A stretch of DNA of 64,000 nucleotides from DATMFV01 sp035555975. Lineage in GTDB: Bacteria; Verrucomicrobiota; Verrucomicrobiia; Chthoniobacterales; Chthoniobacteraceae. The notes under the pieces were generated by a model. That model worked only from the letters and a program-made list of their open reading frames with translations, was not told the DNA's origin and searched no databases. The stretch lies in contig DATMFV010000084.1 in the NCBI GenBank assembly GCA_035555975.1, forward strand, positions 1-64,000, given 5' to 3'. Positions 18,403 to 27,085 of this stretch are shown in pieces. Position numbers and translations under genes: made by a program. Position 1 is the first letter of the stretch, and every line of letters starts with the position of its first letter.

Positions 18403-21225
18403 ATGCCGCGCATCCTCCCTGTCGCCGTATCCGCAATGTTTCTCCTGCCGCTTTGGGCCGGGGCGCAAACCTATTCGTTCGACGAAAAGGTGCTCACCAT
18501 CGCCACCGACCGATATGAGGTGCGCTGGAAGGATGGGAGCGTCATCTCATGGAAAACACAGCTACCCGGCGAGCGGGAGTTGATGACGCCGAAGGCAAGG
18601 TATGCGCCGGGCCAGCTCCCCAACGGCCCTTCCTCGCGACCGCGCAACCTGCCGCCACCGTTCGAGTACCAGCCATGGGCCGCCATGGAGCCGGAGCGGG
18701 TGGAGTGGCGGATCAACCCCTCCATCGACTACCACACCACTGTCTCCTTTGAACGCACGGAAGAGGGCGCCCGCCTCGTCTACGGAAAGCTTGGAGCCGA
18801 CCGTGATCTGAGCTGGGTGCAGGAGTTTTCCGTCGACCCTGCGACGGGCGATCTTTGCATCCGCCAGAAAGCGACCTCGCCAAAAGGGAATCTCAGCGGC
18901 GTTTCGTTTGGCATCTATAATCTGGATGCTACCCTTCCCCTCGCCGTTCCCGCATTTCCCGGAAATGGCCAGGTCTGGCGGGAGGATCACGGCAAGGGGA
19001 AGATTCTCAATATTGGCTACCCCCGTTTCTGGAGCGCCGGGCTGATCATCGGCATGATTCCCGGGGGCGGCTCCTTCGCCGTCTGGAGCGAAGACCCGCA
19101 CTTCCGGCCCAAATATTTCCGCAACTTCTCCGATGGCGAGCGCCGCAACATCGGCTTTGAAGCCGCGCTCGACTACCCTTACGAAAACAATCGGGAGATC
19201 GAAGTCTTTACCTGGCGGCTGAACACCTTTTCCGGCAACTGGACGGAACCCGCCGCCCGCTACCGCGACCTGCTCGTCCGGCTTCATTCACTGAAGCCCC
19301 TGGCAAAGCGCACGCCTGCCTGGATGAACAGCCTTTCGATGGTCTGGTCCACCACCGAGGGGAGTGCGGAACAGGCGGAGGCGATGCAAGCGAAACTCGA
19401 TCCGGGAAAAATCGTCCTCTGGGATTTTACCGGGTCCACCCGCCTCAACGGATTGAACCTGCGGGTGCCCGAGTATATCCCGCGCGAAGGGTTCGCGGAG
19501 CGCAATGAGCGCCTGCGGGAAGCCGGGTTCCACGTCGCTTCCTATTATAGCATGGCGCTGGTGGACGCTCAGGCGCACCCGACGATGATCCGCGACTACG
19601 GATTGGGCCTTTACTACGACGCGCTGGGTCGAGAGGAAGCCTCCGGCATCGGCGACCAGCGGCTTGTTTATGTCCATCCCGGCAGCGCCCGCTGGCGGAG
19701 GTTTTACGCGGAGAAGATGAGGGAAGTCTTCGATAACTACCATGTCGATCTGCTCTATCAGGATGTCGCGGGCACGGCTGTGGGCAGCAGCGGCCGCGTG
19801 GAAGGGCTTAATTTCAATGAAGCGGTCGTCGCAGCCGATGCGGCGACCCACCACGCCGTGCCGGAGGCGATGATCGGTGGCGAATACTGGAATGAAGTGA
19901 CAATCGTGCATGAATCGATCGGGCTCCAACGTTCGGTGGGCTGGGGCGGGGATGCCACCCGCAACCAGATGTCCCGCATGGAGATGCCGCACCCGATCTG
20001 CTCGTTTCTCTTCAGCCCCTTTTCCCATTACATCGGCTACAAGGTTCCGCAGCGCGACCGGGTAATCTGGCATCAGGATCAGAACATGAACGAAGTCATC
20101 GGCTCGCTGCCCAATTGGCGCACCCCCGTCACAGACCAGAGCCCCGAGGCGGAAATCACCCTTCTGCGGGCAAGACTCTGGGCGGAGGGGTTCAAGCCGT
20201 GGTTCCCCGCCGAGTGGGAGGAGGGCGTGGCCTCTTATCTGCGCAACCCGGCGGGCGACGTGGTACGCTACCGGCGACACGCCAGCCAGAGCTATTGCAC
20301 CCGCGAAGACCAGGGCGGCGCGGAGCGATTGGTTTATGCCAGGGTTTCCGGAGTCAGCCGGGTTTCCCATTCGGAGCCGGTGCAGATTCGCAACTGGGTC
20401 GCCTATGACGCGCGAGGCCCGATCGGCCTCGACCCCGGGCAATACTACTGTCTCTTCCCCGGCAAGCCGCCCGCCTCGCCGGTGGTGATCGACCAGGTTC
20501 CCAAGAGCGTCTCCATCACCAGCTTCCGGCAGGCGGCAGATTACCTTCTGGTTTCCTTCAACGGGCCGGTTGATGGCAACCCGGCCTTCCGCTGGCATGC
20601 CGACATCCCCGGCTGGACTTTCAGCGTACGCGACTTAAACGGCGCGGGTTGCCTGCTCGGCGTCCATGCCAAGCCGGAAAAGGCTGCGCCGGAGCAGGAG
20701 TTCGCGCCCGGGGAATTCACGTTTCTCATGACCCTGGGGGGCATGCCTATTGAGGTTCTGGAAACCGTGCCGCACCGGCAGGTGCGCCTGGAAGGCGCGG
20801 TGAGCGACGCGGTGCAGTTGCTCCCGCCCGGCGGAGGACGCGACTCCGAGATCGTCATGGAAAAGCTCGTCACCCTCCCGAAAACGGACGACCTCGGGCT
20901 TCTTTTCAGCACCGACCGGCGCGGCGGCGCGGGCGATGGCATCCACCTGGTGGTGCGCGCCAACGGGCAGGAGATCTGGCGGCAATATAGCGGAACCGAA
21001 CCCGAACAGAAAACCCACGCCATCCCACTGGCCCCCTTTGCCGGGCAGGCGGTGCTCCTGACCATCGGCGTGGATGCGGGCAAGTCCGGGTATAACAGCA
21101 GCAATGACGAAGTGCGTATCGGCAGAATCCGCCTTGGCAGGGTCGAGCCGGGAACGGCTCCCGGCGAGCCGCCGCGCGAAACCGAGGCGGCACCGCCCAC
21201 TCCTGAAGATGAAACCTATCGCTAG
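18403..21225 (+). CDS. Large secreted glycosidase-like protein (DUF6259-like)
   Basis: From ATG 18403 the protein has 940 residues and a signal peptide ending near LWAGAQ. A beta-rich N-terminal region (to ~300) precedes a TIM-barrel-like core with KIVLWDFTGSTRLNGLNLRV, VDLLYQDVAGTA (an acidic residue at a barrel strand end) and MIGGEYWNE. The C-terminal ~150 residues look like a jelly-roll carbohydrate-binding module (TLPKTDDLGLLFSTDRRGGA). Overall it resembles DUF6259-type proteins, but the assignment is from memory of the fold pattern and the catalytic residues are not certain. The upstream ATG at 18379 overlaps the previous gene and gives no signal peptide directly at the N terminus. Confidence 0.65.
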   Translation: MPRILPVAVSAMFLLPLWAGAQTYSFDEKVLTIATDRYEVRWKDGSVISWKTQLPGERELMTPKARYAPGQLPNGPSSRPRNLPPPFEYQPWAAMEPERVEWRINPSIDYHTTVSFERTEEGARLVYGKLGADRDLSWVQEFSVDPATGDLCIRQKATSPKGNLSGVSFGIYNLDATLPLAVPAFPGNGQVWREDHGKGKILNIGYPRFWSAGLIIGMIPGGGSFAVWSEDPHFRPKYFRNFSDGERRNIGFEAALDYPYENNREIEVFTWRLNTFSGNWTEPAARYRDLLVRLHSLKPLAKRTPAWMNSLSMVWSTTEGSAEQAEAMQAKLDPGKIVLWDFTGSTRLNGLNLRVPEYIPREGFAERNERLREAGFHVASYYSMALVDAQAHPTMIRDYGLGLYYDALGREEASGIGDQRLVYVHPGSARWRRFYAEKMREVFDNYHVDLLYQDVAGTAVGSSGRVEGLNFNEAVVAADAATHHAVPEAMIGGEYWNEVTIVHESIGLQRSVGWGGDATRNQMSRMEMPHPICSFLFSPFSHYIGYKVPQRDRVIWHQDQNMNEVIGSLPNWRTPVTDQSPEAEITLLRARLWAEGFKPWFPAEWEEGVASYLRNPAGDVVRYRRHASQSYCTREDQGGAERLVYARVSGVSRVSHSEPVQIRNWVAYDARGPIGLDPGQYYCLFPGKPPASPVVIDQVPKSVSITSFRQAADYLLVSFNGPVDGNPAFRWHADIPGWTFSVRDLNGAGCLLGVHAKPEKAAPEQEFAPGEFTFLMTLGGMPIEVLETVPHRQVRLEGAVSDAVQLLPPGGGRDSEIVMEKLVTLPKTDDLGLLFSTDRRGGAGDGIHLVVRANGQEIWRQYSGTEPEQKTHAIPLAPFAGQAVLLTIGVDAGKSGYNSSNDEVRIGRIRLGRVEPGTAPGEPPRETEAAPPTPEDETYR

Positions 21226-22291
21226 TCCCTCCCCTTCCCTGCCCGTCGGCCACCGGCTGCGCGCGGTCGATCCCGGGATTCGCCCGGCGACCGCCTCTGA
21301 ATACGAGGAACTGGTCGCTTGGCTCAATGGAATCTTCCACCCTCACTGCCCGGACTTCTTTCAAACCCGTTACTGCCACCTTTTCCGGGGCGGGGCCGCG
21401 ATGGAGCAAAGCTCGCTGGTCATTGAGGAGGAGGGCCGCTACCTCGGCCACATCGGCCTCTATGTTTTTGGACTGCGCACCTCCGTCGGTCCCCTGCGCA
21501 CGGGCGGGATCGGTTGCGTGGCCGTTGCGCCGGAAGCCCGGGGGCGCGGCATCGCGCGAAGGCTGCTCGATGCAGCCCACCACAAGGCGCTTGAAGAGGG
21601 GTGTGTGATCGGGCTGCTGGGCGGCATTCGCTCCATCTATGGAAGCGCCGGCTACGAGATCTGCGGCCTTCGCTACCAATGGATGTGGGACCGGCAACGG
21701 CGCAAACCCGCACAGGGCTGGCGGCGCGTCGCCCCGGAGACAGCGGCGGAGATCGTCCATCCGCTCTGGAAGCGGGCCCGCCATGGCGTGCTCTGGGAGC
21801 CGGAGATTTTTGCACAGCTTCCCTTGCGCACCGGCTGGGAAACGTGGGTGGATGGAGCCAACGAATCGTATACTTTCGTACAGGTCGGGCAGGATCTGGT
21901 GCTGGTGGATCACTTCCACGTCGCTGAAACCGGCTTCCAGGCGATGATGGATGCCATCAGTCACCACTACCTCAAGCCGGTTCAGTTGCATCACCCCGCA
22001 GGGGACGCCTTTCTGCATGCCGAAATGACGCGCTCCGGCATGGACCCGCGCCGCATGAGCCAGGGGATGCTCAAGATCCTGAATGCCGCCGCACTGGGCG
22101 AGCGGTGCCACAACAAAGGGCTGGCTACCGGACCGCACCTTGCAGGAATCGCCGGGCACGAACTCTCCCATGCCCCGGATACCGTGGCCCGCCAGCGCCT
22201 CGCAAGCCGCAAGGTATTTGGCGATCCCTTCGAATCCGGCGCAGGCCAACCGGGCATCCGGTGGGGCTGGGAGGATATTTCCCACATTTAG
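21209..22291 (+). CDS. GNAT-family N-acetyltransferase
   Basis: The 360-residue protein begins at ATG 21209, 17 bp inside the previous gene. Residues ~20-150 have the GNAT acetyl-CoA fold: RPATASEYEELVAWLN, then GIGCVAVAPEARGRGIARRLLDAAH, which contains the pyrophosphate-binding R-G-x-G-I-A motif. The C-terminal ~200 residues lack a recognisable family but resemble the long second domain of Eis-like GNATs. The acceptor is unknown. A longer frame from 21074 would overlap the upstream gene far more and is rejected. Its place in a glycosidase cluster suggests a sugar or amino sugar substrate; that is inference. Confidence 0.75.
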   Translation: MKPIASPSPSLPVGHRLRAVDPGIRPATASEYEELVAWLNGIFHPHCPDFFQTRYCHLFRGGAAMEQSSLVIEEEGRYLGHIGLYVFGLRTSVGPLRTGGIGCVAVAPEARGRGIARRLLDAAHHKALEEGCVIGLLGGIRSIYGSAGYEICGLRYQWMWDRQRRKPAQGWRRVAPETAAEIVHPLWKRARHGVLWEPEIFAQLPLRTGWETWVDGANESYTFVQVGQDLVLVDHFHVAETGFQAMMDAISHHYLKPVQLHHPAGDAFLHAEMTRSGMDPRRMSQGMLKILNAAALGERCHNKGLATGPHLAGIAGHELSHAPDTVARQRLASRKVFGDPFESGAGQPGIRWGWEDISHI

Positions 22292-22296
22292 CTAAT

Positions 22297-23412
22297 ATGA
22301 TGAATCACCCATTACGCCATTGCCTGGATTGGCAACATGAACCCGCCGTCGTCTTTGAAAGTGATGACTGGGGCGCGTGCGAGCATGCCCCCAGCGCCGG
22401 GGAGTGGAAGCGCCAGCTTGCCGCAACCCCGCCCGCAGCGTGGCCGCCGTACTTCAACGCCAAGCTGGAATCTCCAGCCGAGATGGAGCGGCTGGCGGAC
22501 CTCCTTGATTCCGTACGGGATGCGCAAGGCCGCCCCGCACGGTTCACCGCCTTTACCTGCCTGGCCAACCCGGATTTCGACAAAATCTCCACCAGCGGCT
22601 TCACTGAATATTACGACCGGTTCGTGGATGAAGGATTTCCCGCGCCATGGCAGGGGGAAGGCGTGGTGACGGCATGGCGCGGCGCGATGAAGCGCGGCGT
22701 CTGGGCTCCGGAATTTCATACCCGTTTTCACCACACCCACGGCGGAGACTGGCTGGCCCTGTTGCGGGACCCGGGCGAAACCGGGCAAACCGCCCGAAAC
22801 CGCTTCGCCGCCCGCATTTACAGCCAGGATCGCCACTACCCGGAATACCGCGCGATGTCGCGTGAAGAGATTGCCGCATGGGTGCGTCCCGCCGTTGCGG
22901 CCTTCGAACGCCTCTTCGGCTTCCGGCCGGATGCCGGGGTGACCAGCGACGCCACAGCGGAAGTGGAAGCCGTCTGGGCCGAATGCGGCATCCGCACCTT
23001 TTGCCTGCGCAACTTCGCGATCCCCGGTGCCGCGCCTCTTGTCTATCATACCAAGCCTTGGAACAACCAGGACCCGGCTACCCCCATGGGCGCGTGGAAC
23101 GCCGGGACGGATGTCATCTACCTTTCCCGGAACATCTTCTTCGAGCCGGGGTTTGACCCGGCGTACTCCTTCGAAACCATCATGGACCATGTCCGGCAGG
23201 TCTGGGCGCGAAACGAACCGGCCGTCTTCAGCACTCATCGCCTTAACTATGTCAACTACCGGCCAGAGGTCGCCGAGCAGGGGCTGCGGGAACTGCGGCG
23301 CGTGCTGAAACGGCTCGCCGAAGTGCCGCGCATCCGGTTTCTGACCACGCGCGAAGTGGCGGCGCTCTATCGCCACGGTAACCTGCCATCTCCTTGGAAG
23401 ACAAGATCATGA
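22297..23412 (+). CDS. Polysaccharide-deacetylase-like protein
   Basis: The 371-residue protein begins at ATG 22297. Motifs recall the NodB-homology fold of carbohydrate deacetylases: VVFESDDWGACEHA (paired aspartates), PEFHTRFHHTHGGDW (histidines), and a late AVFSTHRLNYVNY (catalytic histidine region). I cannot see all NodB motifs in their usual spacing, so this is a fold-level suggestion. There is no signal peptide. The gene follows the GNAT gene by 5 bp and is 42 bp ahead of the heparinase-like gene, so the three probably act together on a modified sugar. It may instead be a glycosidase of an unnamed family. Confidence 0.55.
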   Translation: MMNHPLRHCLDWQHEPAVVFESDDWGACEHAPSAGEWKRQLAATPPAAWPPYFNAKLESPAEMERLADLLDSVRDAQGRPARFTAFTCLANPDFDKISTSGFTEYYDRFVDEGFPAPWQGEGVVTAWRGAMKRGVWAPEFHTRFHHTHGGDWLALLRDPGETGQTARNRFAARIYSQDRHYPEYRAMSREEIAAWVRPAVAAFERLFGFRPDAGVTSDATAEVEAVWAECGIRTFCLRNFAIPGAAPLVYHTKPWNNQDPATPMGAWNAGTDVIYLSRNIFFEPGFDPAYSFETIMDHVRQVWARNEPAVFSTHRLNYVNYRPEVAEQGLRELRRVLKRLAEVPRIRFLTTREVAALYRHGNLPSPWKTRS

Positions 23413-23454
23413 AACGAGGCGCTGGAATGAAATGCACCGGATGAAATACCCCCC

Positions 23455-25683
23455 ATGAACTCTTCGAACGCACCGGCAGATTTTCCCTTCACCCAGACCG
23501 GAGATGGGTTGTGCGGCACCTGGAAACTGGAAACCGGGCTCTGGCAGGTGACTTTACTGGCCAGAGGCACCCGCGAACAATGGGAAGCATTGTATTTCCC
23601 GCTCTGGCACTATGGAAACTCCGGGGAGCGGACCGGCCCGTGGGACTTCAGCCTCGACCCGGAGCGGAAGGGAACGCCGTTGTTGCCCGCGTTCTGGGTC
23701 TACCTGAACGGGCGGAAACTGGGCCTATGGTTTTTCCAGCGCCCGACACCAGCGGATATTGAGGCGCGTCTGTTCCGGGGGCGTCTCGCTTTTCTGATGC
23801 AGGAGACGGGCACCTGCGAACTGCGATTGGAACGCTATCGCCCGGAGTGCGTGGATTGGCTTGGCGGATGGCTTGAGCCCGATCCGGAGGATCAATTTCT
23901 GGCCGCAACCGGTCTTCCAGAAACACCCCGGCGCGAACCGCCTGCCCGCGCATGGGCCCGGGAAGCCTATTGGCAGGAGCGCCGGAACGCGCTCGGCCAT
24001 GGCTTGGCGCGGTTTCGTCAACCTCTGGAGGCGGCATTTGAAGCGGTGCGGTTGCCCATGGGGCATGATTTCATTCGCCATGCCAACGGAAGGGTGGTGA
24101 CCAAGGACATCGCCGGGCCAAACGATCTCCGCCTGCTTTTTGCCGCCTGGAAAATCACGGGAGGCGACATGTGGCGGCGGCGGTTGATGGAAGAGCTGGA
24201 GCCGTACCTTGATCTCCCGCACTGGAGCGGCAAGGCCGAAGATATCTACGGCTACGGCGGAGATTATGCCGTGGCCCATGCCTTCCGGGTGCTGGCGGGG
24301 CTGCTGAAGCCGTTGCGGGAAGTGCTGGATGCGCAAGCGCATGCCCGCCTCAAAGCCTGTCTGCTGGGGGTGGGGAATCGCTTTCTTGAATGTGCGCTGT
24401 TGATGCGGGATTACTGGGGAGGCTCCGTTCTGCAGGACCACGGCATCAAGTCCGTCATGGCCTTTACCGCCGGGGCGCTCGCATTGCGCGGCGAATTTGA
24501 GGCTGCGGAGCGGTGGCTATGCTGGGCGCTGCCACGGATGGAGCGGGTACTGGCCGCCGTGCCGCGCGACGGGATTCCGCCCAGTTCGTATCAAAGCCTT
24601 AGGCTTTATACCGCTGAACTGCTGAACGCCCGCGAGGAGTTGCTGGCCTGGACGGGGCGCGATCTTTTGCACGAGGAACCGTGGCGACGCCTGCCGGATT
24701 CTCTGGAGCCGGCATGGCATCACCCGACCGTGTCTCCCTGGCAGGTGGATGGCGGCCATCCGTTCCTGAGCGCATTGGCTGAGGAGTTTGGCGACCCTCG
24801 GGCGCAGGCATGGGAAGAGTCGCTCCTTTCCCGGCTGGAGACGGTCTACGGAAGCCGCATTCTTGCCAGTGCGGTGTTGGAGAGCTTTTTGGTGCGCACG
24901 GAGCACCCGCCGGTCGAGGCGCGCGCGGCGGATGCGCGTCCGCTTTATTGGCTGCGCGACAGCGGTTGGGTTGCCTGCCTGACTCCCCGTACGCAATGGG
25001 GACTGGTCGTGCGAGCGGGGCCGGTGGGAGGTTATCACGCGTTCGCCCATGCTTCCGGGCCTTGCGACCGCCTCGGCGGGCCGCCAACGGAAGGGCACTT
25101 CCGGCTCGCCCGCAGAGGGAGACCCCTCTTTGCTTCTCCGGCCTCACCCTATTTTCTGCACTCGGGCACCGGTTCCATCCTCTCCATCAACGGGCGCGGG
25201 CAGGTGGGAGATATTGGCTACCCGATGTCGCTTCCCGCGTGGAACGGCCCCTGGGGCGAAATCCGCCTTGCGCAATGGGAGCCCCGGGAGGGACGGGCGA
25301 GGATCGTGGTGGATCTCTCCCGCGTTTACCCGCCGGAGTGCGGGCTGCTTGCCTATACGCGGGAATGGGTGCTGGAGGAAACCTCCGACTCTCTGCGGAT
25401 CATCGACCGCCTCGCCCTTGCCCACCCGGCGGAATTGACGTGGCGATTCCAGCTTGCGCCAGAGGTCGACTCGGAGTGCCACGAGGCGGAGGCCCGCCTC
25501 CTCCTTGCCGGCGAACGCTTCCGGTTTCGGGCCGTACCACCGGAGCGGTTGTCGTCCTGGACGATAGCGGCCACCCGGCAGATTCATAGCTATACGTCGG
25601 ATGGGATTCCTCACACCCACCTGTTGCAAACCACCCGAACCCGATCCGCTGGCGGCGTGTTTGAATGGATTCTGGGGACGTAA
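23455..25683 (+). CDS. Heparinase II/III-like polysaccharide lyase or hydrolase
   Basis: The 742-residue protein has an alpha/alpha-toroid-like middle (residues ~200-480, e.g. GYGGDYAVAHAFRVLAGLL and YWGGSVLQDHGIKSVMAFTAGALA) followed by a beta-sandwich C-terminal part (GGYHAFAHASGPCDRL, VGDIGYPMSLPAWNG). This layout is that of heparinase II/III and related lyases (PL12, PL15, PL21 type). H in LQDHGIKS and the tyrosines around the toroid could be catalytic, but I cannot assign them. No signal peptide is present. It is the last gene of the left cluster. The 65-bp attachment repeat begins 30 bp after its stop. Confidence 0.65.
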   Translation: MNSSNAPADFPFTQTGDGLCGTWKLETGLWQVTLLARGTREQWEALYFPLWHYGNSGERTGPWDFSLDPERKGTPLLPAFWVYLNGRKLGLWFFQRPTPADIEARLFRGRLAFLMQETGTCELRLERYRPECVDWLGGWLEPDPEDQFLAATGLPETPRREPPARAWAREAYWQERRNALGHGLARFRQPLEAAFEAVRLPMGHDFIRHANGRVVTKDIAGPNDLRLLFAAWKITGGDMWRRRLMEELEPYLDLPHWSGKAEDIYGYGGDYAVAHAFRVLAGLLKPLREVLDAQAHARLKACLLGVGNRFLECALLMRDYWGGSVLQDHGIKSVMAFTAGALALRGEFEAAERWLCWALPRMERVLAAVPRDGIPPSSYQSLRLYTAELLNAREELLAWTGRDLLHEEPWRRLPDSLEPAWHHPTVSPWQVDGGHPFLSALAEEFGDPRAQAWEESLLSRLETVYGSRILASAVLESFLVRTEHPPVEARAADARPLYWLRDSGWVACLTPRTQWGLVVRAGPVGGYHAFAHASGPCDRLGGPPTEGHFRLARRGRPLFASPASPYFLHSGTGSILSINGRGQVGDIGYPMSLPAWNGPWGEIRLAQWEPREGRARIVVDLSRVYPPECGLLAYTREWVLEETSDSLRIIDRLALAHPAELTWRFQLAPEVDSECHEAEARLLLAGERFRFRAVPPERLSSWTIAATRQIHSYTSDGIPHTHLLQTTRTRSAGGVFEWILGT

Positions 25684-25712
25684 CCCGACGAAAACGATTC
25701 ACTCCGACCTGC

Positions 25713-25777
25713 TTTTGTCCGGCTCTGTCAGGCCAGGTCCGGAAATCGGAACTGGCTGCCTTACTAGGACTCGAACC
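25713..25777. repeat. Left copy of the 65-bp attachment-site repeat
   Basis: These 65 bp match 63270-63334 with two mismatches. The last 25 bp (25753-25777) equal the 3' end of the tRNA-Gln gene (CCA end, acceptor strand and T arm) in the same orientation as the intact copy at the right end. This is the expected far-end attachment site of an element inserted into a tRNA 3' end. Confidence 0.85.
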
Positions 25778-25954
25778 GCCGCCAAAGCCCCACAGCATCA
25801 ACGAGTTACAAATCTCGACTCACAAATAGACTCACAAGCCAAAATTTCGTCTCCAGATCCCGACCTCCAACGGGTGATCGATGCATGGGACAAGCTTCCA
25901 AAAAACCTCCGAATGGCAATCGTGGCAATTGTCGGTCACTCTGGTACCCGGTAG
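25778..25954 (+). pseudogene. Stranded C-terminal tail of a tyrosine integrase
   Basis: The frame that reads SGSVRPGPEIGTGCLTRTRT through the attachment repeat continues for 58 more codons to TAG at 25952. The peptide has DSQIDSQ and then DPDLQRVIDAWDKLP, a style of ending I associate with tyrosine integrases. It has no plausible start of its own. The integrase at 62030 reads into its copy of the repeat in the same frame but is stopped by the tRNA T-arm sequence. Joining the two att sites would add this tail, giving a 493-residue integrase. Confidence 0.75.
25817..25837. repeat. Two GACTCACAA direct repeats (candidate integrase arm sites, left)
   Basis: GACTCACAA occurs at 25817-25825 and 25829-25837, 12 bp apart. 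The same 9-mer occurs at 63143-63151 and 63164-63172, with a one-base variant at 63152-63160, on the other side of the attachment core. In a circular element these would flank the core as arm-type sites. Confidence 0.5.
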
Positions 25955-26045
25955 CCGCACCGACGTAAATGCTCCCCCATCCGACGGGTGCCAAACTCCG
26001 TGAATTGCAGGGCAATCTCGTCCATACACCGCATGAGCCTTTAGT
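25951..26045 (-). pseudogene. IS3-family transposase (OrfB) fragment
   Basis: On the minus strand this stretch encodes RLMRCMDEIALQFTEFGTRR and then MGEHLRRCGYRV, matching the early part of IS3-family OrfB transposases (typically LMRxIDEIxxxxPFYGxRRMxxxLRRxGY). It is cut by stop codons on both sides, and no IS ends are visible. It shows that this end of the island has collected and lost insertion sequences. Confidence 0.55.
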
Positions 26046-26126
26046 CGGCCTCAGCCAGCTTCGCGGCGGGGACGAGAGCAGTGTGTTGCGCCGTATGGTC
26101 CTGCCCATTGTGTCGGACAAGGTACA

Positions 26127-26740
26127 CGATAGTCGATGAAGCTTCCCTTGTGGTTGAGAAACAACTCGAGGCTGGCGGGATCGGGGTCGATCCGTTGTTG
26201 CAAAGTGCGAAGAAACATTTGCACCCATCGGGTCAGTTCTTCAAACCGACTGGTCAAATCGCGCAGGGAGAGGACGACCCGCCCTTCATCAAGCGGTTCT
26301 TCCCCGGCCAACGCGAGAAGCTGATGCAATTGCTGACGGATCTCCAGCAGTGCGGTTGCCTGGAATTCGCCCGGCTGCTCAAGAACCTGATGGTAGAGGG
26401 CAATCGCCTGGTCCGCGGCTTCCCCCCCCGCAGCGGTGAGCTGACAAAGACAACGGGGGCGGTAAAACTCTTCAGCGGCGGTAATTTCCGAGTGATCCTG
26501 ATGCGCTTCAAGGTTGCCCCATTGGCAAAGCTGTGCCAAAACCGCATCGATCTCCCCCTCCTGATCTTCCATCCTTGCCTCTCCGACGACCTGGTGCGCA
26601 CTTCGAGCGGGCGCAGATGAAGATAAAGGTTACCTTCGCCTCCAGGAAAGCCGCCATAACTGCACGATAAAGCGAGACTTTCTCTGCATTGAGATGAGAG
26701 AAGACCATCAGTTGCGGAACTGATCCAAGGGCGGACATCG
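26127..26740 (-). pseudogene. Decayed jetA-type gene (DUF2397/TIGR02677, Wadjet type II)
   Basis: The minus strand encodes pieces of DUF2397 in three frames. SHLNAEKVSLYRAVMAAFLE lies near 26650-26710 and LYLHLRPLEV around 26620. A long piece from 26572 down has AVLAQLCQWGNLEAHQDH, ITAAEEFYRPRCLCQLTAAG and LSLRDLTSRFEELTRWVQMF, ending at LNHKGSFIDY. Two frameshifts and loss of the C-terminal half make it a pseudogene. DUF2397 is JetA of type II Wadjet, an SMC-like system that cuts foreign circular DNA. No jetB, jetC or jetD partner is present. Confidence 0.75.
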
Positions 26741-27085
26741 GGTTTATCGTAGCCTGAGTTTCCCGGGGTGCAAAGCCTGAAACGCCACTTGGGCTTGCGT
26801 CTGCCCAAACGCTCGGAGGCCGCGAGAAACATTGAAGTCCGCTCAGCAAAGCCGCCACGGCCAAAAGAAAGAAAAGCGGCGATGAATGGAAGCGAGCCGC
26901 TGGAAGTCAGGGGTGGAAGATAGTTCAATAACTCTGGACGATCCTCTATTGTGACTTGCGACATTGCCGCCTAATTTTCCCCCGTCTTTTACAAGTAAAG
27001 CATTTCCATCGACGAAGTTTTCCCTCCCTGACACAACCACCTTTCACCGTCCACCACTACTTGATCCATCGGGCATCTGCACCCG
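26741..27085. other. Intergenic region upstream of the secreted GH39-like gene
   Basis: I see no gene here. The right part is AT-richer and probably holds the promoter of the operon starting at 27086. TTTACAAGTAAA (26988-26999), an inverted repeat TTTAC-AA-GTAAA, is the only notable motif. An identical copy lies inside the coding region at 28130-28141. Confidence 0.4.

Noticed and set aside
25601..25712. Start of a stand-alone gene ending at 25954
   Set aside because: The upstream part of this frame is a shadow of the heparinase-like gene. Only the part from the att repeat onward looks like protein, so it is treated as an integrase tail.
26988..26999. TTTACAAGTAAA, repeated at 28130-28141, as an operator pair
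   Set aside because: The second copy is inside the GH39-like coding sequence and encodes part of the protein. Two copies of an AT-rich 12-mer are not enough evidence of control.
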